Source: Mesostigma viride
Taxonomy: Eukaryota; Streptophyta; Mesostigmatophyceae; Mesostigmatales; Mesostigmataceae
Direction of reading: 5' to 3'
DNA: 20,000 nucleotides
NCBI GenBank assembly: GCA_009746045.1
Contig: RPFO01001745.1
Coordinates: forward strand, 90,001 to 110,000
Shown here: one piece after another, positions 7,934 through 18,766 of the stretch
How positions within the stretch are numbered: position 1 is the stretch's first letter
Layout of the letters: each line of letters opens with the position of its first letter
Position numbers and translations under genes: made by a program
The notes under the pieces: model-generated
What the model was told of the DNA's origin: nothing
Databases searched by the model: none
What the model saw: only the letters and a program-made list of their open reading frames with translations

Positions 7934-7969
7934 TATGTGCTACATGATCTCCCAACGGAGGCATGTTAT
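7934..7969 (+). other. gamma 3'-terminal recognition-like element with CAAC-loop hairpin
   Basis: TATGTGCTACAT is followed after three bases by CTCC-CAAC-GGAG and then, after two, by ATGTT. The alpha 3' end at 7673-7708 matches 29 of 36 positions, counted by eye, including both 12-nt blocks. LINE RTs of the stringent type recognise such 3' stem-loops. The role here is inferred. Confidence 0.7.
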
Positions 7970-8002
7970 GTTATAATATAATATAATATAATTGCTTTTC
8001 TC

Positions 8003-8473
8003 AGGTGGCAGAGGTCAAGGAGACAACCAGGTGGCAGAGATGCATATTTCTTTTATGATCAGTAAAGCGGATTCCCGACCTGATCGGGGACATTCATTAC
8101 CACGTGGGCAATTATTAAAGCTTATTCTTTCAGGAATCTCATTCCTACATGGCAGGACAACTCCACAGCTTTCCCAGGCAAGTTAACAGCCCTTCAATGG
8201 CAGGGAGGGTGTTTCCCCACCGAAATATGTGGCTCCCCCTTTTAATCGAGGGGAAGCTACCCCATTCCCTTAGCGAAAAAACGACAGCTCTCCCGTTAGA
8301 CAGCAAGAAAAGCCTGCCCCCCCTCTAATATCAGACAGCGCTCCAACGCTTTTTAGGGGCAGAAACCCCTCCCATCCTCTTGGCGGCAGAGGGGAGGTAA
8401 AGCCCCTTCCCACCCTCCCCGGCTCTATTTCCATAGCGGGGGAATGCATTAATCAGGGAAATACTTCCAACCT
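8003..8473. other. Intergenic, downstream of the hydrolase gene
   Basis: About 470 bp between the gamma insertion and the hydrolase stop codon. It holds no convincing coding frame, RNA gene or repeat. C-rich and G-rich stretches occur at 8200-8460. The 3' UTR and polyadenylation site of the hydrolase must lie here, but no AATAAA or TGTAA-type signal was found on the minus strand. Confidence 0.6.
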
Positions 8474-10229
<1,756 letters not shown>

Positions 10230-10327
10230 TTACAAAAACGTTTGTAAATGTTTTTGGAAACCTTGGCCACGCCGGCGTTAACGTAGTTGGAGCTCGTGGT
10301 GTGATGTTGCACGGAACTTGGACTGCA

Positions 10328-10707
10328 GTTGAGTTGAGTCGACTTGAGTTTATTCCCGCGCCGGTGGACTGCAGCGGGTATCACGTACCTAGTTGCACGG
10401 TTTCCTGAAACTTGAAAGTTTCGAGAAAACTATTTCCTGGCGCCACCTAGGCACAAACATTTCTGGTCGCACCAGGGTCGTACACGACAGCAGTGACGCA
10501 TGTCGCGGTGGCCAGCCCTGCGTACGAGGTTGCGCAAACCGAATAATTATGCCGAATCCTGGCCGAATCGGGATCTGCCGATCTGGACGAGAAATCAACA
10601 ACGAACTAATGAACGGACTAATGAAGTAGGTACTACATTTCGGGCTCTCCCGCTCGTGACCCTGTCCGACCACCGGCGCGGGAATAAACTCAACTCAACT
10701 CAACTCG
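10328..10707. repeat. Inverted pair of (CTCAA)n-tailed ends, MITE-like, ~380 bp
   Basis: Bases 10344-10367 are the perfect 24-bp reverse complement of 10670-10693 (CCACCGGCGCGGGAATAAAC core). Both continue outward into GAGTT/AACTC repeats. The inside (10368-10669) shows no coding frame that I recognise. It may be a miniature inverted-repeat element or two retroposon 3' ends, each AATAAA followed by a (CTCAA)n tail, facing outward. No target duplication was found. It lies 160-540 bp upstream of the hydrolase TATA box. Confidence 0.65.
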
Positions 10708-12167
10708 CTCGTGACCGGCAGGCTGGATGGGGTCGTGGCTTTATTTTCTACTGACTGGATGACTTGAAGATCCCAAGCCAGCCTGTAGACCTAGTTTGCG
10801 CGGACATGGAAAAATAAAAAATGGCGCGAACAGAAACTAATTAACCCAGTTTGCCACCTGGCCATCTGCCGCCCAAACGTCATGAGTGTGACATAAAATG
10901 TAAAATGTAACATTTTACTGATAGCATTTTTACTGTTACTCGATATATTCTACCGACGCGTAATGTTGCTTATAATGGCGATTCAAAACTACTTGGAAAT
11001 TGTAGCCGTTGTAATGAAACCTAACGATCAATAGGTAAATTCTGCTTGCCCCTGCAAGTAATTGGCATTCCTGTATTACTGTGTTACGAGGATAGCTATG
11101 GATTAACTATTTTGGGGGAATTCACCAAGGAGAGTCGCCCAGACTAAATGGCGACGATCAAGTGATCCCAGCATCGTCGTCAGTGCTAGCCGCTGCTGCC
11201 TGGTTTCGGTTTGGGCGGCAGGTCCCTGAACCCTGTAACATGACGAGCTAGCCATTAACTGTTCCCCATTGCCCCATACCGGTCGGCGGCTGCCAAACCC
11301 CTTTCCCGAATCCCATTCTACGCGTTCTTCATGCCCACGCCGAGTGTCAAAGTTAAAGTTTCCTAGGCACGCCCTATTTCATTTGAACAATTACAGACGT
11401 TACACGCTGTAAAAAATTCGAACTGCGCATGCGTTCTTCAGCAATCGGCGTAATCATAAGACACGGGCGATTACTGCACGGCGTGACTGCAATCACGCTT
11501 ACGTGACCCACGCGCACGTAGCTCCCGGGTAAGCTCTGACACGCTTTGCAGCGAGTTTGACGGCTTTCATGTTTCGATTCTTTTTCATTTTTGTTTTGCC
11601 ATGCAAGGCATTTTTCTCGGCTAGCTCGAGTTATTGGAACGTCAGCATTTTCTAAACGACACCCATCACCTCTTCAGCTTGCCGGGCGGTCATGAAGTAG
11701 TTCTGTCTAGCCACTTGCCGAGCGAGACTACCAGCGTATCGGCCCTCCGTGATCTTTGGCCGGACACGTGTCCATGTCATCAAAATAATGCCGATTCTCG
11801 TGAGTGGTTTGCCCGATACTCGCTAACAACTAACAACTGGTGCGTTCCTGTGCAGCCCTCCTCCTTTTCTGCATGCACGGTGACGTTTCCCATCCCCCCC
11901 CTGGACCCTACTGCCTGCTGCCTGCCACCTCCCACACTCTCGGCGTGGCCCGCCTGCCCCCGTGCACCACCGGCGGGCTGTATCCATTTGAAATTTGTGG
12001 CTGGGCGTTGGAATCGTTGGAAGTCGGCACGCATCTGCTGCCCGCAGGCCACAAACCATGCGCACCCGCTCCTCCCAGGTCACCCAGGAGCAAGCCATGT
12101 CCATCCCTGGGTTTTCGCGCTCAGGTGATGTCGTCGCTCGTCGCCCATCCCCAACCGCGCGCGGCGT
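10708..12167. other. Intergenic, no recognised gene
   Basis: About 1.46 kb with no recognised product, RNA gene or mobile element. The left part is AT-richer (a TAAAATG repeat near 10896-10917). The 164-codon plus frame at 11634-12128 shows no family resemblance and low-complexity Pro/Cys composition. The 5' part of the LRR gene that follows may extend into it. Confidence 0.5.
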
Positions 12168-13261
12168 AGTAGGCCTGCGGCGCGCATGCCGTTATTTTCT
12201 CGCCACGGCCGACGAGTGGTCCCTCCTTAAGTTGACAGAGCTCTTCGGCAAGGATATGGCCGCGACCGCCGCGTGGCGCCGTCGTTCTGGAGTCCCTGGG
12301 CTTCCCTGGCTGGCCCGCAAGTGCCCCAACCTGTGCACGCTGTTGTCCAATCGTACCAGCATCGTACCAGTAACCTGCGTACCACGAATCCATTATCGCG
12401 CAAAAAATTTCACCGTGCATGGCGGTTTGAGAGGATCGCGAACCCTGGCAGCAGAGGGGCAGGCCGGTGTTCCTGTGGCCCAAGGCACGCAGGGCGCCGG
12501 CCCTTCATATGGATGGTGGACGTGACACTACGGCAGCCCCGCGAAGCAGCCCCGTTGCGGAAGGGGGTTGGGCTAGAAAAAAATGAAATAAAATAATGTG
12601 GCATCCTCGAGTACCGTCCATTGCATTGTCGAGGTCTATGGCGGACGTCACGCCCTTGAGAATCGTCCATATTTGTATTGTCTATGGCAGACGTCATGTC
12701 CTCGAGCATGCCTGCCAGGGTCTCACCTACTATACCTAAACCTGTCCCGGGCGCCGGCAGTCGCGAGGGGCTGCCCCCGGCTGGCTGCCCCTGACCTGGC
12801 CGTGTCGACCCACGTGATGGACGTGGGGATTACCGAGGTGGCGCAGCATTGCCCGCCGCTGGAGCGGCCGGGCGCCGTGCGCGATCCAGTTTGGGAGCGT
12901 GACCAGTGGTGGCGGCATGAAGGCAATCGCGGGGCCCCGGTTGCGCGCGGTTCCAGAGATTGGACACGATGAGATCGGCAGTGACAGATGACGGCATCCA
13001 TTCCGTGCTGGCGGCTAGCTGCGCGTGGCTCCGGGGTCTGGATTTGGCCAGGACAAAAGATGACAGATGCTCGCATTTGCACATTCGCGAGCCATGGTGG
13101 CGGGCTGTCCAGAACATCTGGACTTGAGCAATGGCGATCGGGTGACGGAGGGCCGAGGCGTCGCGTCGCGGCGGTGGGTAAAGAGCTGTGGACCCGGTTG
13201 CAGCACGTATCTAACTTAACAATCAGCAAAACTTGACCCCAACCCCCGGGAGTTACCCCCG

Positions 13262-13376
13262 CGAAGCGTTGTCGCTCGTTGGGTGTGAGAAGCTAGCAGG
13301 TACGGATAAGGGTAGTTGGATATGCGTGCAAGTGGGCGGCATGGAAGTCAACCTCACGAAGCGTTGTCGCTCGTTG
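13262..13376 (+). repeat. 20-bp direct repeat inside the LRR pseudogene
   Basis: CGAAGCGTTGTCGCTCGTTG occurs at 13262-13281 and 13357-13376, 95 bp apart. Both could encode a KRCRSL LRR segment, so this is a remnant of repeat-unit duplication. Confidence 0.8.
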
Positions 13377-13518
13377 TGACTCTATCAAGGACGACGATGC
13401 TTGCGTTGGCCACGTGGTGGGGACGGCCCGGTCTGCCCCACTGAGGTCGCGGAAGCGGATCCTCCCAGATCCCTTCTCCAGCATCTCTGAGGAAGAATAT
13501 GCTGGCCGGCTGGCTGCC

Positions 13519-13630
13519 AGTTGTCGAGAGCTGAAGCACCTGGACATGTCAAGTTGTGGCGAGGGATGTCCATGGGCATGTCAGGCTGTGACAAGGGCCT
13601 GTCCAGGTGCTCGAGCTCACGACAATCTCT
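13519..13630. repeat. Inverted duplication of one LRR unit
   Basis: The unit SCRELKHLDM (plus strand, about 13519-13556) reappears on the minus strand as DCRELEHLD (about 13630-13588). The arms are roughly 35 bp with a few mismatches and face each other across ~30 bp. Confidence 0.7.
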
Positions 13631-14205
13631 TCTGCGTCGGTTTTGACGAGGGCCGAAAATTATAATACACGCCGGAGGTGGTTGTGGGGTGCCCCAAGCT
13701 TCTGTACAGTGCATGCTTTTGGCTTTTGGGAGAAACACGCGGTGTTCAAGAGAATCGTCCGGCTGCCGATTCAGCTGTGTGCGCTCCGGGCATCAGGACT
13801 GGCTGGCTCTCGCTTCGCGACAGAACTGTCGCGGCACTGATTGAAACTAAAGGCCCCCAACTGCGCATGCTTGATCTCTCGGACAGCTTGACCACCAACT
13901 TAAGAGCTCGATCGTGGCCCGGAAATGCCCTCGCTTGTGAGCGCTAGATCTGCATGGCCGGCTACTGAATTACCAGCGCTCCGCGAGGGCTACCCTGGAT
14001 CACCTTTTAAGTAATTCATCAATTCATTAACACATAGACTGCGTCATGTGTTGTGAATCTGATGGCTGCGACAGCATGACCAACGGGAACATGCAGCTCC
14101 TTGCAAAAGGGTGCAGGGAGCTGCGTTACCTGGACGTCCATCTGACCCTGGTGGACTTTGATGGCGATGGCCCTTGGATCTTGCTGACAACGGGCCCGCC
14201 GGGAG

Positions 14206-14814
14206 TTTCGCTTGCGTGATGGCTTCTACGTGTGAATCGTCGTCTGCGACACAGATATTTACTAGCTGCGAATGTGTCGCCGTGTAGTATTTCGCACAAC
14301 CATAGCTTTGGGCTTTGGGCTGTGCTGCATGATGAGCGATGACTCAGTGGTTGTCAATCTTGACAAATTCATACATGGCATTGACACACCCAGGGAGCCT
14401 GTTCAGGGTTCTATTAATACACGTGCTCCCGTTGGGGAGTCATGGAGCGTCAGAGTGCACTGTTTAATCCCTGATTGTGCATGGCGGGCAGGGGGCCAGA
14501 GACCCCCCCTTCCCTCATGCCTCAGGCATGCCACAGGGGTGCACAATGGGACCCGTCGAATTAAACGATCCGGCATCCCCTGTGGGTGCAATATGACCCG
14601 TGTGAGCATTGCATTACATTATATTGCCGTGCTTGAGCAAACAGGCATTGCTCTAGGTGAGGCACATAGCTAGGCTGGCGGATGTCATTGGCTGCTTAAT
14701 TGTTAGGCTATGAGCATGCATGACTACGTTCTACCCTGCATTGCCGGCATGCATGGCACAATGGCTAGGATCAAGCGACCATGCAGGTTCCATCACCCAT
14801 GCATGGGTGTGACT
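14206..14814. other. Intergenic with one hairpin resembling a retroposon 3' end
   Basis: No gene recognised. At 14426-14439 lies CTCCC-GTTG-GGGAG, which read on the minus strand is the CAAC-loop hairpin, with CTATTAATACACG to its left where a tail would be. It may be an old minus-oriented retroposon 3' end. Palindromes such as GCATGCATG occur near 14712. Confidence 0.4.
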
Positions 14815-15745
14815 GTCATTAGCATTATGTAGTCATGCTTTGCCCATGCAGAGAGTTGCTCTCTGACTGAGATGTCATGCACTAGCTTTGCCTAGCCACA
14901 ATCATCTTCCACCCCATGTCCGCACCTTAGCTGCTGGAATACATGGAGGTGCATGCAGGTGCACCTAGTGCACCCAGAGTAGGTGGCTGTTTACACCCCC
15001 CACCTGGGTGCAGGCTGTGCACAGGTTGTCGCCCAGGATGTATTAAAAACCTTAGGCTTCCCTTCTCAGGGCCATGTTTTACGCATATTCCCAACTTTGG
15101 AGAACTTTTGCGGATGACTGTAGGTGTAAGTTGGCGATGCCCTAGGATCCGGAGACGTCCGTCCTATAGTCAGCGAAAGTTGGTGCGAGAGGTCCCCAGT
15201 TCGATTCTGGTCGGATTCATTTGCAGATCGCGTTTTCCGCGTTTTCCGCGGACCGGCACTGAACGCAAATGGTTTTCACCTTTGCGGCGTGCCAAATCAG
15301 AATATACGCTTGGCTGATCTCGATAGTACCGGCTGCGCCCCCTTCTAATAAAGAAGGTTCCAGCCGTGTTCAGCCCGTCTCACGTTGCGAGACTGAACAA
15401 GTCTCGCGTGCAGACACGTGTGTAGTACTCCTACACACACAGATCTCGAATAATTTATCTAGTACCAAATCCGAAAGGCTTGCATCACTCCCCGGAAAGG
15501 AGTACTTTTGCGGATGACTGTAGGTGTGAGTTGGCGATGCCCTAGGATCCGGAGACGTCCGTCCTATAGTCAGCGAAAGTTGGTGCGAGAGGTCCCCAGT
15601 TCGATTCCGGTCGGATTCATTTGCAGATCGCGTTTTCCGCGTTTTCCGCGGACCGGCACTGAACGCAAATGGTTTTCACCTTTGCGGCGTGCCAAATCAG
15701 AATATTCCCAACGTACGGAGTTATGTTCTTAATTAATTAAATTTC
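14815..15745 (+). mobile_element. Diverged alpha 3' end, split by a composite SINE
   Basis: 14815-15095 is collinear with the alpha 3' UTR, with clear substitutions: the GCAGAGAGTTGCTCTCTG palindrome, GGTGCACCTAGTGCACC, and the TTCTCAGGGCCATGT segment. The last part, CCCAACGTACGGAGTTATG with a TTAA tail, resumes at 15702 after the SINE. The divergence suggests an older copy than P or Q. Confidence 0.75.
15096..15701 (+). mobile_element. composite SINE (A, B, A), 11-bp target duplication
   Basis: ATATTCCCAAC flanks it at 15085-15095 and 15702-15712. The first A module is 5'-truncated (15096-15301), B is 15302-15483, and the second A is 15484-15701. B-boxes lie at 15199-15207 and 15599-15607. 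In the first A module the T-arm reads CCCAG-TTCGATT-CTGGT and pairs at four of five positions, better than in the other copies. It ends TCAGA as in the other SINEs. Confidence 0.88.
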
Positions 15746-16421
15746 TTAATTAATTAATGTAATGGGTGTGACCAGCGCCGTTTCGATTAGTGGCCGATTT
15801 ACGCCGATCGAATGTGGCGGTGACACGCTAATTTGAGGAAAATGTGGCGGGACGGCAATGTTTTTCAGCCCGTCCAAGATGCCACAATATGGGCGGTGCT
15901 GGTGCTACACTGTTGTTGTTGCCATAAGCCACGGGTTGGCCGTGCGCTGAGAGCGCACGGTAGCTGGTAGTACGCCACGGTTGGCAGTCTCAGAGGCGCC
16001 AGCCCACAGGCTTCCCGCCAAAATTAACAGTAGGGTGGCGGGGTGGGTCATGGGTGCACTAGTGCAGTGTGCTGCAGTCAGGTGGCTATCTGTGGCTATG
16101 CAGGCAGTCTCAACAGCCTGGTGCCGTGGCGACTTGTGCTTTCTGCCTGAGCACTGCCGTCCCTAGTTATACGTGTGAGTATCCAGTAACGTGCGTTGTA
16201 ACTTTCGCGTTATAAAAGTTTCGTCGGCGGAGCCCATTTTCGGAACAACCAAGGTTCGAAGAAAGGGCGAAGCCGGCAACTATTTGAGGGGTGCGTGAAG
16301 TGCGGGCCCACCTGAACGATTTCCATTTGCTTCTACTAACAGGACGGTGGATCTTGGCGCAAAACTCATGACTCTGCGGACAAGATGGTACGACTGACAA
16401 AAACAGGCAATATAGCGAGTC
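15746..16421. other. Intergenic, one strong hairpin
   Basis: No gene recognised in about 680 bp. A perfect 9-bp hairpin with a 3-nt loop (CCGTGCGCT/AGCGCACGG, loop GAG) lies at 15940-15960. The part next to 16421 may be 3' UTR of the ORF1 pseudogene that follows on the minus strand. Confidence 0.5.
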
Positions 16422-17375
16422 TTAAAGAGCCTGTGGCCCGGGGCGTCCACAGCGCTGGTTGTTGACTATCAGGCCTGTTCCCGCCCCTCCAGATCCAAAC
16501 ACCTTGGGCTTCTTGGGGTCTTGCCTGTGGCGGAGGTACTCCGGCCACAGTCCCGTCGCTGCTGCTGCTGAGCGGGCGACCGGGCGTCAGGTCGAACGTT
16601 GTCCAGCGTCCAGGGGAGGTCGTGCAACTTCCTGCGGCGAGAGAGGAACCGTCGCTTATCCTCCATGGATCTGAAGGTGAGCAGAATAGCTGGTGGGGTT
16701 GTCGCCTTGTCCCGTGAGTGGGGAAGGCGGTGCCCACGGAGCTCAAGCTCACCTACTAGGTCCAGTCGGGTAAGGAGCTTGCTCCTGAGCTCGGCCTCAA
16801 GAGAGGTTGTTCAGTCTCCCCGGGCTGCTAGCTGGGCGAAGCGACGCAGCACCACTCTGCATTGGCGGCGGGCGCGTGGTCGGTGGCCTCGCATTCTTCT
16901 GCTCGGCGGTGGGCTTCCATCTCCTGCAGCTTCGTGGCGATGGCGTCCGTGGTCGGAGGTGGTCGCTGACCTCTGTAGGTCCGCGTATGAGTGCGGCGGG
17001 TTGAACCTGAGGCGGGTTGAACCTGAGACAGCATGGTGGTGCAGGTGCCCTGGTGCACCTAGAGCAGGGGTAGCCTACATTCCCACCCTTGCATGAAGTA
17101 GCCTAGAATGTATTAAAAGCCATATGCCCCTTCTCAGGGCTATGTGCTACATTTACTCCCAACGGAGTGATGTTGATAATTAATTAATGAGTGAGGTGGG
17201 AGGCCGCCATCTCCTGCCGGGTGGGCTGGGCAGCGATGGTGGCCGTCTGAGACGCAATCTGCGGAACCTGTACGGCCAGGGCCTCGGTTTGGGCGCGGTG
17301 ATGGCTTCAAGCTTCTTGACGAGCAGGCCGCACTTGCCCTCCACCTGGTTGAGGCGAGAGATTAGGGCGGCACCC
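16422..17375 (-). pseudogene. Second LINE ORF1-like pseudogene (coiled coil plus RRM-like)
   Basis: On the minus strand it opens at 17375 with a coiled-coil-like stretch, ALISRLNQVEGKCGLLVKKL, then in a shifted frame QTEALAVQVPQIASQTATIA. An alpha fragment (17031-17189) interrupts it. It resumes with TDAIATKLQEMEAHRRAEE, then RVVLRRFAQLAARGD and a stop. The RRM-like core follows: EAELRSKLLTRLDLVGELEL, AILLTFRSMEDKRRF and RRRKLHDLPWTLD. After another frameshift comes WPEYLRHRQDPKKPKV, ending at a TAA (16424-16422). Motif order and spacing match the ORF1 at 930-1778, but the sequence is clearly diverged. A tandem 16-bp repeat GCGGGTTGAACCTGAG lies at about 17004-17035. It may be the ORF1 of gamma or of another family. 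Confidence 0.65.
17031..17189 (+). mobile_element. alpha 3'-end fragment inside the ORF1 pseudogene
   Basis: Plus-oriented last ~155 nt of alpha, from GGTGCAGGTGCCCTGG to the hairpin 17155-17168 and a GATAATTAATTAA tail. It is very similar to 7558-7714. No convincing target duplication was found, perhaps because of the adjacent 16-bp tandem repeat. Confidence 0.8.
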
Positions 17376-17386
17376 CCGCCGCTTAT

Positions 17387-18755
17387 TAAAAAATTAAATT
17401 AAATTATAACATGTCTCCGTTGGGAGATCATGTAGCACATATTCCAGGTTGGATGGGTGGTGTGGAGGAAGCCGCGTAATCGAACTAACCTAACTCTAAG
17501 CTATATCTAGTCTAGAAAAGCCTATCTACGCTACTCATCAAAACGGCTCCTCCGTTTGGGGGGAGGCGGCTTGCCCACAGGGGCTGGCGTGTGCGCCTTG
17601 ACAATCTTCTTCCACCGCGTCTTGTCTTGCATGGCAGTCCAAAGACGGGAGAGAGAGTGGATGCGGTACTCAAACTGGGCTGGGACCACTAGGTCGTCCA
17701 GCAACATCTGGGTATAGGTCATGGCATGTTTCCCTACCTTTTTAGGAATGTTCTTGGGGCCAGGCCAGGTCAAAATGTGCCGCCCCGGTTGGCCGAGCCG
17801 CTGGGGACCGGCCAGACCAAGGGCGGTGTCGACCTGGCTGGTGCGAGCAAGATGTCCTACAAATGCTATCCTACGCTGTCTAATCTCGTCCGAAATACGC
17901 GGCATACCGTGATACAAAGACTCTAAGGACCTACGCTGAGAAAACCCGACATTCAGGACCTGTCGGAGCATCCGGGTGACCGTGCCGTCTAGCTTGGCTG
18001 CCAGTGTTGCCGTGAGTGTCCATGCCTCGGCGCCATACGTGAGCACCGTGAGGACGAGGACCTTGAAGAGCATGCGCTTGCGGTGCTCGTCCAGGCCCTT
18101 GGAGCGCCAGTAGGTGTTGAGCGAACGGAGCTTGGCCCAGGAAAGGCCGATGCGGGTGTCCACATCGTCGGCAGTGTCCGGAAGCCAACTCCCCAACAGC
18201 TTGAAGCGGTCGCGGAGTGGGACCTCCGTCCCGTCTAGCAGGCGCGGCAGCGGTGGGCGACTGGAGGCCCCAATCACCATCGCCTCAGTTTTGACACTAA
18301 TCTCCAACCCCACCGCCCTCGCCTCCAGGCCCAGACAGTCCAGCCAGGTCTGAATGTGCTCGGGGCGCGCGATGAGGGTGGTGTCGTCCGCATAAATCAG
18401 GTCAGCCAGGCGGTAACCCGTGCTAACCCCGCCGTGCCCACGCTCGTTAAGGATGTCCAAGCCTGGCTCGAACCCCTTAAGAGCAGTAAAGCGCGCACGT
18501 GCCTGGCGCATGACGTGGTCCACGACAATAATGAACAGGTATGGAGACAGGACACAACCTTGCCACACCCCGTGGTGAAGGGGGAATGGTGGGGTGGTGC
18601 CTTCCGCAGTCCGCACTACTGCCTGTGAGCCCTCATACAGTCGGCGAATGGCAGCAATAAACGCTGGTGGCACGCGGTCCAGAGCTAGGATGGCCCAAAG
18701 AGCCTCCCAGAGGACCGTGTCAAAGGCCTTGATATAGTCAACAAAAATGAGGATA
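17387..18755 (-). mobile_element. gamma LINE copy 2, 5'-truncated, 11-bp target duplication
   Basis: CCGCCGCTTAT flanks the insertion at 17376-17386 and 18756-18766. The element starts within RT motif A and runs uninterrupted to the stop. The ~145-nt 3' UTR has the CTCC-CAAC-GGAG hairpin (17426-17415), followed by an AATTTAATTT-type tail. The target was the N-terminal part of the ORF1 pseudogene, since code on both sides joins in frame (NHISGG, then GGAALIS). Confidence 0.9.
17531..18754 (-). CDS. gamma reverse transcriptase, C-terminal 407 residues, open frame
   Basis: The frame is open from the element's truncated 5' end to TAG at 17533-17531. It begins ILIFVDYIKAFD, so palm motif A is just retained. 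It continues with GVWQGCVLSPYLF, IYADDTTLI (the catalytic YADD), GLEISVKTEAM, FKLLGSWLPDTADD, LTYGAEAWTL, MLRQVLNVGFS, RQRRIAFVGHLAR and a basic end KRRSRFDE. The fingers (motifs 0-2) and any endonuclease are missing, so it cannot be a working LINE. The lack of stops and frameshifts over 407 codons indicates a recent insertion. It has no start codon of its own; upstream codons belong to the host target. It is the best sequence in the window for classifying the family. Confidence 0.9.
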   Translation of the reverse strand: MLIFVDYIKAFDTVLWEALWAILALDRVPPAFIAAIRRLYEGSQAVVRTAEGTTPPFPLHHGVWQGCVLSPYLFIIVVDHVMRQARARFTALKGFEPGLDILNERGHGGVSTGYRLADLIYADDTTLIARPEHIQTWLDCLGLEARAVGLEISVKTEAMVIGASSRPPLPRLLDGTEVPLRDRFKLLGSWLPDTADDVDTRIGLSWAKLRSLNTYWRSKGLDEHRKRMLFKVLVLTVLTYGAEAWTLTATLAAKLDGTVTRMLRQVLNVGFSQRRSLESLYHGMPRISDEIRQRRIAFVGHLARTSQVDTALGLAGPQRLGQPGRHILTWPGPKNIPKKVGKHAMTYTQMLLDDLVVPAQFEYRIHSLSRLWTAMQDKTRWKKIVKAHTPAPVGKPPPPKRRSRFDE

Positions 18756-18766
18756 CCGCCGCTTAT

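Larger units (their letters stand above)
5741..7990 (+). mobile_element. gamma LINE copy 1, 5'-truncated, with nested insertions
   Basis: A 12-bp duplication ATTGCTTTTCTC flanks the element at 5729-5740 and 7991-8002. It carries the C-terminal half of an RT, a ~145-nt 3' UTR with the CTCC-CAAC-GGAG hairpin (7949-7960) and a TATAA-repeat tail. Three later insertions lie within it: a SINE monomer (6347-6564), an alpha fragment (6700-7714) and, inside that, a composite SINE (6859-7541). Without these, the rest is collinear with the gamma copy at 17387-18755. Confidence 0.9.
12168..14205 (+). pseudogene. Degenerate leucine-rich-repeat gene (F-box/LRR or AMN1-like)
   Basis: Plus-strand fragments match the cysteine-containing LRR pattern, but no single frame joins them. 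In order: LPWLARKCPNLCTLL (about 12303-12347); VARGCPRLAAPDLA and VGITEVAQHCPPLE (12750-12870); VTDDGIHSVLAAS then CAWLRGLDLART (12981-13056); a shifted KMTDARI; LDLSNGDRVTEG (13117-13150); LAASCRELKHLDMSSCG (13513-13563); TVAALIETKGPQLRMLDLSD (13827-13886); and MTNGNMQLLAKGCRELRYL (14076-14132). Such proteins usually act as substrate adaptors or binding scaffolds. Frameshifts, stops and repeat-free gaps (for example 12372-12735) indicate decay. An intron-rich living gene is less likely because no convincing GT-AG pairs frame the blocks. Limits are approximate. Confidence 0.6.

Noticed and set aside
11634-12128. 164-codon plus-strand frame as the N-terminus of the LRR gene
   Set aside because: No LRR or F-box pattern could be seen and the composition is low-complexity Pro/Cys, so it was not joined to the pseudogene.
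14036-14058. Degenerate beta 3' hairpin (CACATAGACTGCGTCATGTG)
   Set aside because: Similar to the beta hairpin with a nearby TTCATTAA, but the stem pairs poorly and the surrounding sequence reads as LRR code.
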